Assembly: GCA_025925615.1 (NCBI GenBank)
Contig: JAICLN010000057.1
Location: 1-14,379, forward strand
Source: Actinomycetospora sp.
GTDB lineage: Bacteria; Actinomycetota; Actinomycetes; Mycobacteriales; Pseudonocardiaceae
Direction of reading: 5' to 3'
DNA length: 14,379 nt
Part shown: positions 11,939 through 14,379 of the stretch, in pieces
Layout: every line of letters starts with the position of its first letter
Numbering within the stretch: position 1 is the stretch's first letter
Program-made: the position numbers and the translations under genes
The notes under the pieces: model-generated
The model's database searches: none
What the model was told of the DNA's origin: nothing
The model's input: only the letters and a program-made list of their open reading frames with translations

Positions 11939-13654
11939 ATGACCGCGGTGGCACCCCAGCCGACCGGCAGCAGCATCCGGACGTCGAAGCGCACCGAGAT
12001 TCTCGAGGCCCGCCCGGTCAACCTCGACGGCTTCGTCGAGGAGTGGCCCGAGAAGGGCCTCGTCGCGATGGAGTCCGACTACGATCCGCAGCCCTCGGTC
12101 CGCGTCGAGGACGGCCGGATCGTCGAGCTCGACGGTCGCACCCGCGACCGGTTCGACTTCATGGACACCTTCATCGCCGACCACGCGATCGACGTGGAGA
12201 CGTGCGAGGAGGCGATGGCGGTGCCGTCGGTCGAGATCGCACGGATGATCGTCGACCCGCGGACCTCGCGCGCCGACGTCGTCGCCGTCGGCCGCGGACT
12301 GACCCCGGCGAAGATCCTCGACGTCGTCAAGCTGATGAACGTCGTCGAGATCATGATGGGCATCCAGAAGACCCGGTCCCGGCGCACGCCGGCGAACCAG
12401 GCCCACTCGACGAGCGCCAAGGACAACCCGATCCAGGTCGCGGCCGACGCCGCCGAGGGCGCGGTCCGCGGGTTCGCCGAGCTGGAGACCACCCTCGGCG
12501 TCGTGCGCTACGCCCCGCTCGTGGCGATCGGCCTGCAGGTCGGCGGCCAGGTCGGGCGCGGCGGCACGCTCACCCAGTGCGCGCTCGAGGAGGCCACCGA
12601 GCTCGATCTCGGGATGCGCGGCATCACCGCCTACGCCGAGACGATCTCGATCTACGGTACCGAGTCGGTGTTCGTCGACGGCGACGTCACCCCCTGGTCG
12701 AAGGCGTTCCTGGCCTCGGCGTACGCCTCCCGCGGCATCAAGATGCGCTTCACCTCGGGCACCGGCTCCGAGGTGCAGATGGGCAACGCCGAGGGCCGCT
12801 CCATGCTGTACCTGGAGATCCGCTGCATCCTCATGGCCAGGGGCGCCGGGGTGCAGGGACTGCAGAACGGCTCCATCAGTTGCATCGGTGTGCCCGGCGC
12901 GATGCCCGGCGGAATCCGGGCGGTCGCGGCGGAGAACCTCGTCGCGAGCTGGATGGACCTCGAGTGCGCCTCGGGCAACGACCAGTCGTTCTCGCACTCG
13001 CCGATGCGCCGCACCAGCCGGCTGCTGCCGCAGATGCTCCCGGGCACCGACTTCGTCTGCTCCGGCTACTCGGCCGTGCCGAACAAGGACAACATGTTCG
13101 CCGGCTCGAACCTCGAGACCGACGACTACGACGACTGGAACGTCATCCAGCGCGACATGCAGGTCGACGGCGGCCTGCGCCACGTCCGCGAGGACGTGAT
13201 CCTGCAGGTGCGCAACAAGGCCGCGCGCGCCATGCAGGCCCTGTTCGTCGAGCTCGACCTCCCGCCGATCACCGACGAGGAGGTGGAGGCGGCCACGTAC
13301 GCGAACTCGAGCGACGACTACCCCGACCGCGACGTGCTCGCCGACCTCGAGGGCGCCCGCAGCGTCATGGAGCGGGGCATCACCGGGCTGGACCTGGTGC
13401 GGTTCCTCGAGCGCGCCGGGTTCGGCGACGTCGCCGAGAACTACCTCAAGGTCCTGCGCCAGCGCGTCTCCGGCGACCTGCTGCAGACGGCCGCCGTGCT
13501 CACAGCGGACTTCGTCCCGCTGGCGGCGATCAACGACGCCAACGACTACGCCGGTCCCGGGACCGGCTACCGCCTGACCGGCGAGCGGTGGGACGAGCTC
13601 AAGAAGCTCCGCCACGTCACCTCCGCCGAGAACCCCGAGGAGGAGGTCGTATGA
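11939..13654 (+). CDS. pduC: Adenosylcobalamin-dependent diol/glycerol dehydratase large (alpha) subunit
   Basis: The 571-residue catalytic TIM-barrel subunit, which turns 1,2-propanediol into propionaldehyde, or glycerol into 3-hydroxypropionaldehyde, by a B12 radical mechanism. Similarity to enterobacterial PduC runs end to end with a 13-residue longer N-terminus. By that offset the substrate, potassium and radical-control residues appear conserved: H156 (NQAHST, codon checked), E183 (LETTLG), E234 (AYAETIS), Q309 (VQGLQNGS), D348 (GNDQSF) and S375 (CSGYSAVP). The sequence alone does not settle diol versus glycerol preference. ATG 11939 has GAGGAGG (11926-11932) six bases upstream; the stop overlaps the medium-subunit start as ATGA. 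Such enzymes are inactivated by glycerol and need a reactivase, which is not in this window. Confidence 0.97.
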   Translation: MTAVAPQPTGSSIRTSKRTEILEARPVNLDGFVEEWPEKGLVAMESDYDPQPSVRVEDGRIVELDGRTRDRFDFMDTFIADHAIDVETCEEAMAVPSVEIARMIVDPRTSRADVVAVGRGLTPAKILDVVKLMNVVEIMMGIQKTRSRRTPANQAHSTSAKDNPIQVAADAAEGAVRGFAELETTLGVVRYAPLVAIGLQVGGQVGRGGTLTQCALEEATELDLGMRGITAYAETISIYGTESVFVDGDVTPWSKAFLASAYASRGIKMRFTSGTGSEVQMGNAEGRSMLYLEIRCILMARGAGVQGLQNGSISCIGVPGAMPGGIRAVAAENLVASWMDLECASGNDQSFSHSPMRRTSRLLPQMLPGTDFVCSGYSAVPNKDNMFAGSNLETDDYDDWNVIQRDMQVDGGLRHVREDVILQVRNKAARAMQALFVELDLPPITDEEVEAATYANSSDDYPDRDVLADLEGARSVMERGITGLDLVRFLERAGFGDVAENYLKVLRQRVSGDLLQTAAVLTADFVPLAAINDANDYAGPGTGYRLTGERWDELKKLRHVTSAENPEEEVV

Positions 13655-14238
13655 CGGCCGCAGTGGACTCCGTGCGCACGCTGACCCTGCGCGAGATCGG
13701 GCCCGCGGAGCGCGGGACGCGGGCCGAGGAGGTCGTCATCGCGCTCTCCCCGGCGTTCGGGGACCCGTTCACGAAGACGATCGTCGACGTGCCGCACGCC
13801 GAGGTGATCCGCCAGCTCCTGGCGGGCATCGAGGAGCGCGGCGGCGTGGCGCGGGTGATCAAGGTCTACAAGACCGCGGACCTGGCGGCGATCGCGCACT
13901 TCGGGGCCAAGCTCTCGGGGTCCGGCATCGCGGTGGGCGTGCTGTCCCGGGGCACCACCGTGCTCCACCAGCGCGACCTGGCCCGGCTCTCGAACCTCGA
14001 GCTCTTCCCGCAGGCCCCGCTGCTCGACGCCGAGGTCTTCCGCATGATCGGGGCGAACGCCGCGCAGTACGCGCAGGGCCAATCGCCCCGGCCGGTGCCC
14101 ACGCGCAACGACCAGATGGCCCGCCCGCGCTGGCAGGCCAAGGCGGCGCTGCTGCACCTCAAGGAGTTCGACTGCATCGACCACTCCCGCGCGGCGGTCG
14201 ACGTGGAGCCGGTCATCGGGTGGGCAGAGCCCTCGTGA
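13651..14238 (+). CDS. pduD: Diol/glycerol dehydratase medium (beta) subunit
   Basis: A 195-residue subunit that forms, with the large subunit, the base-on cobalamin site. Family marks are EEVVIALSPAFGDPFTKTIV, VPHAEVIRQLLAGIEERG, ARVIKVYKTADLAAIAHFGA, LSGSGIAVGVLSRGTTVLHQ and LELFPQAPLLDAEVFRMIGA. It is close to glycerol dehydratase medium subunits (about 195 residues) and lacks the longer N-terminal microcompartment-targeting extension of PduD. ATG 13651 overlaps the large-subunit stop (ATGA) and has a GAGGAGGAGGT purine-rich site (13637-13647) three bases upstream. Its TGA (14236-14238) lies inside the 5' arm of the closing hairpin. Confidence 0.95.
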   Translation: MTAAVDSVRTLTLREIGPAERGTRAEEVVIALSPAFGDPFTKTIVDVPHAEVIRQLLAGIEERGGVARVIKVYKTADLAAIAHFGAKLSGSGIAVGVLSRGTTVLHQRDLARLSNLELFPQAPLLDAEVFRMIGANAAQYAQGQSPRPVPTRNDQMARPRWQAKAALLHLKEFDCIDHSRAAVDVEPVIGWAEPS

Positions 14239-14277
14239 GCACTTTCCGGGGCTATGACCCCGGAAAGTGCTCACGAG
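14232..14277. terminator. Perfect 20-bp hairpin closing the dehydratase operon
   Basis: CTCGTGAGCACTTTCCGGGG (14232-14251) is exactly complementary to 14258-14277, around the six-base loop CTATGA. The left arm contains the medium-subunit stop codon, and the convergent gene ends 13 bases beyond the right arm. Being symmetrical it could end transcription from both sides; there is no T-tract. It may instead be a copy of a dispersed palindromic repeat. Confidence 0.75.
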
Positions 14278-14289
14278 CGCGCAGCGCAC

Positions 14290-14379
14290 CTAATTGCTGA
14301 TCGCCGGGGACGCACCGACGAAGTCCTCGCTGCCGATCTGGTCGACGAGGAAGTCGGCGATGTCCGCGCGCGACATCTC
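14290..14379 (-). CDS. C-terminal end of an NAD(P)-binding NmrA-like/SDR protein (partial)
   Basis: The minus strand reads 29 residues from the window edge to TAG (14290-14292): EMSRADIADFLVDQIG, then SEDFVGASPAISN. The 'SRADIADFLL-DQ...V...SN' ending is characteristic of small NmrA-like atypical short-chain dehydrogenases (NAD(P)H-binding, YwnB-type), in which it forms the last helix and strand. Only the tail is present, so cofactor motifs cannot be checked. It converges on the dehydratase operon and shares the hairpin with it. Confidence 0.65.
   Translation of the reverse strand, partial: EMSRADIADFLVDQIGSEDFVGASPAISN

Noticed and set aside
10660..12021. Long minus-strand open frame opposite the dehydratase operon start
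   Set aside because: The product is Gly/Arg/Asp-rich with no motif, and it lies antisense to four well-supported genes.
11729..13615. Long minus-strand open frame opposite the dehydratase large subunit
   Set aside because: It is a mirror of the codon bias of the large-subunit gene, with His/Asp/Val-rich low complexity and no domain.

Overview
The window is very GC-rich, with GTG, ATG and TTG starts and strong third-position G/C bias. Gene content (ChaB/Rho-N protein, CPBP protease, 'Tol'-like small protein, GT9/GT4 glycosyltransferases, coenzyme B12-dependent diol dehydratase) suggests a high-GC actinobacterium, probably of the Pseudonocardia/Amycolatopsis kind. That placement is inferred from composition and protein style, not from a marker gene. 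There are no rRNA or tRNA genes, CRISPR arrays, transposases or phage genes.

Layout. (1) 1-2749, plus strand: the tail of an unknown gene, a ChaB/Rho-N domain protein, an overlapping CPBP membrane protease, and an aldehyde dehydrogenase. The dehydrogenase appears to be preceded by a 13-codon leader ORF that ends in a TTGA overlap with its start. (2) 2847-8394: an envelope region. It holds a secreted proline-rich protein, a minus-strand GT9 glycosyltransferase coupled to a small Tol-like protein, and a divergent plus-strand GT4-GT9 pair followed by an aldo/keto reductase. The gap between the divergent glycosyltransferases and the gap before the proline-rich gene are both crowded with GTNAC words, which look like operator arrays. 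(3) 8474-10706: a minus-strand regulator built as GAF, histidine-kinase ATPase, receiver and LuxR HTH in one chain, but without the kinase H-box and with a degenerate receiver. It is divergent from a GntR/FCD repressor across a short gap with a candidate operator. (4) 10707-14289: a compact operon starting from a promoter region with two palindromes. It encodes a GlcG/HbpS-type protein, an unrecognised 62-residue disordered protein, and the small, large and medium subunits of an adenosylcobalamin-dependent diol/glycerol dehydratase. ATGA overlaps or very short gaps link the last four genes. A perfect 20-bp hairpin closes the operon and overlaps the last stop codon. Beyond it lies the C-terminal end of a convergent NAD(P)-binding (NmrA-like) protein.

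How it fits together. The dehydratase converts 1,2-diols or glycerol to aldehydes. The GntR/FCD protein and/or the GAF-LuxR protein are the obvious candidate regulators. The aldehyde dehydrogenase and aldo/keto reductase could handle aldehydes, but they sit several kilobases away in other transcription units, so that link is speculative. The dehydratase reactivase, cobalamin adenosyltransferase and microcompartment shell genes are not in the window. The medium and small subunits are short, lacking the N-terminal extensions of microcompartment-associated diol dehydratases, which suggests a free cytosolic enzyme.
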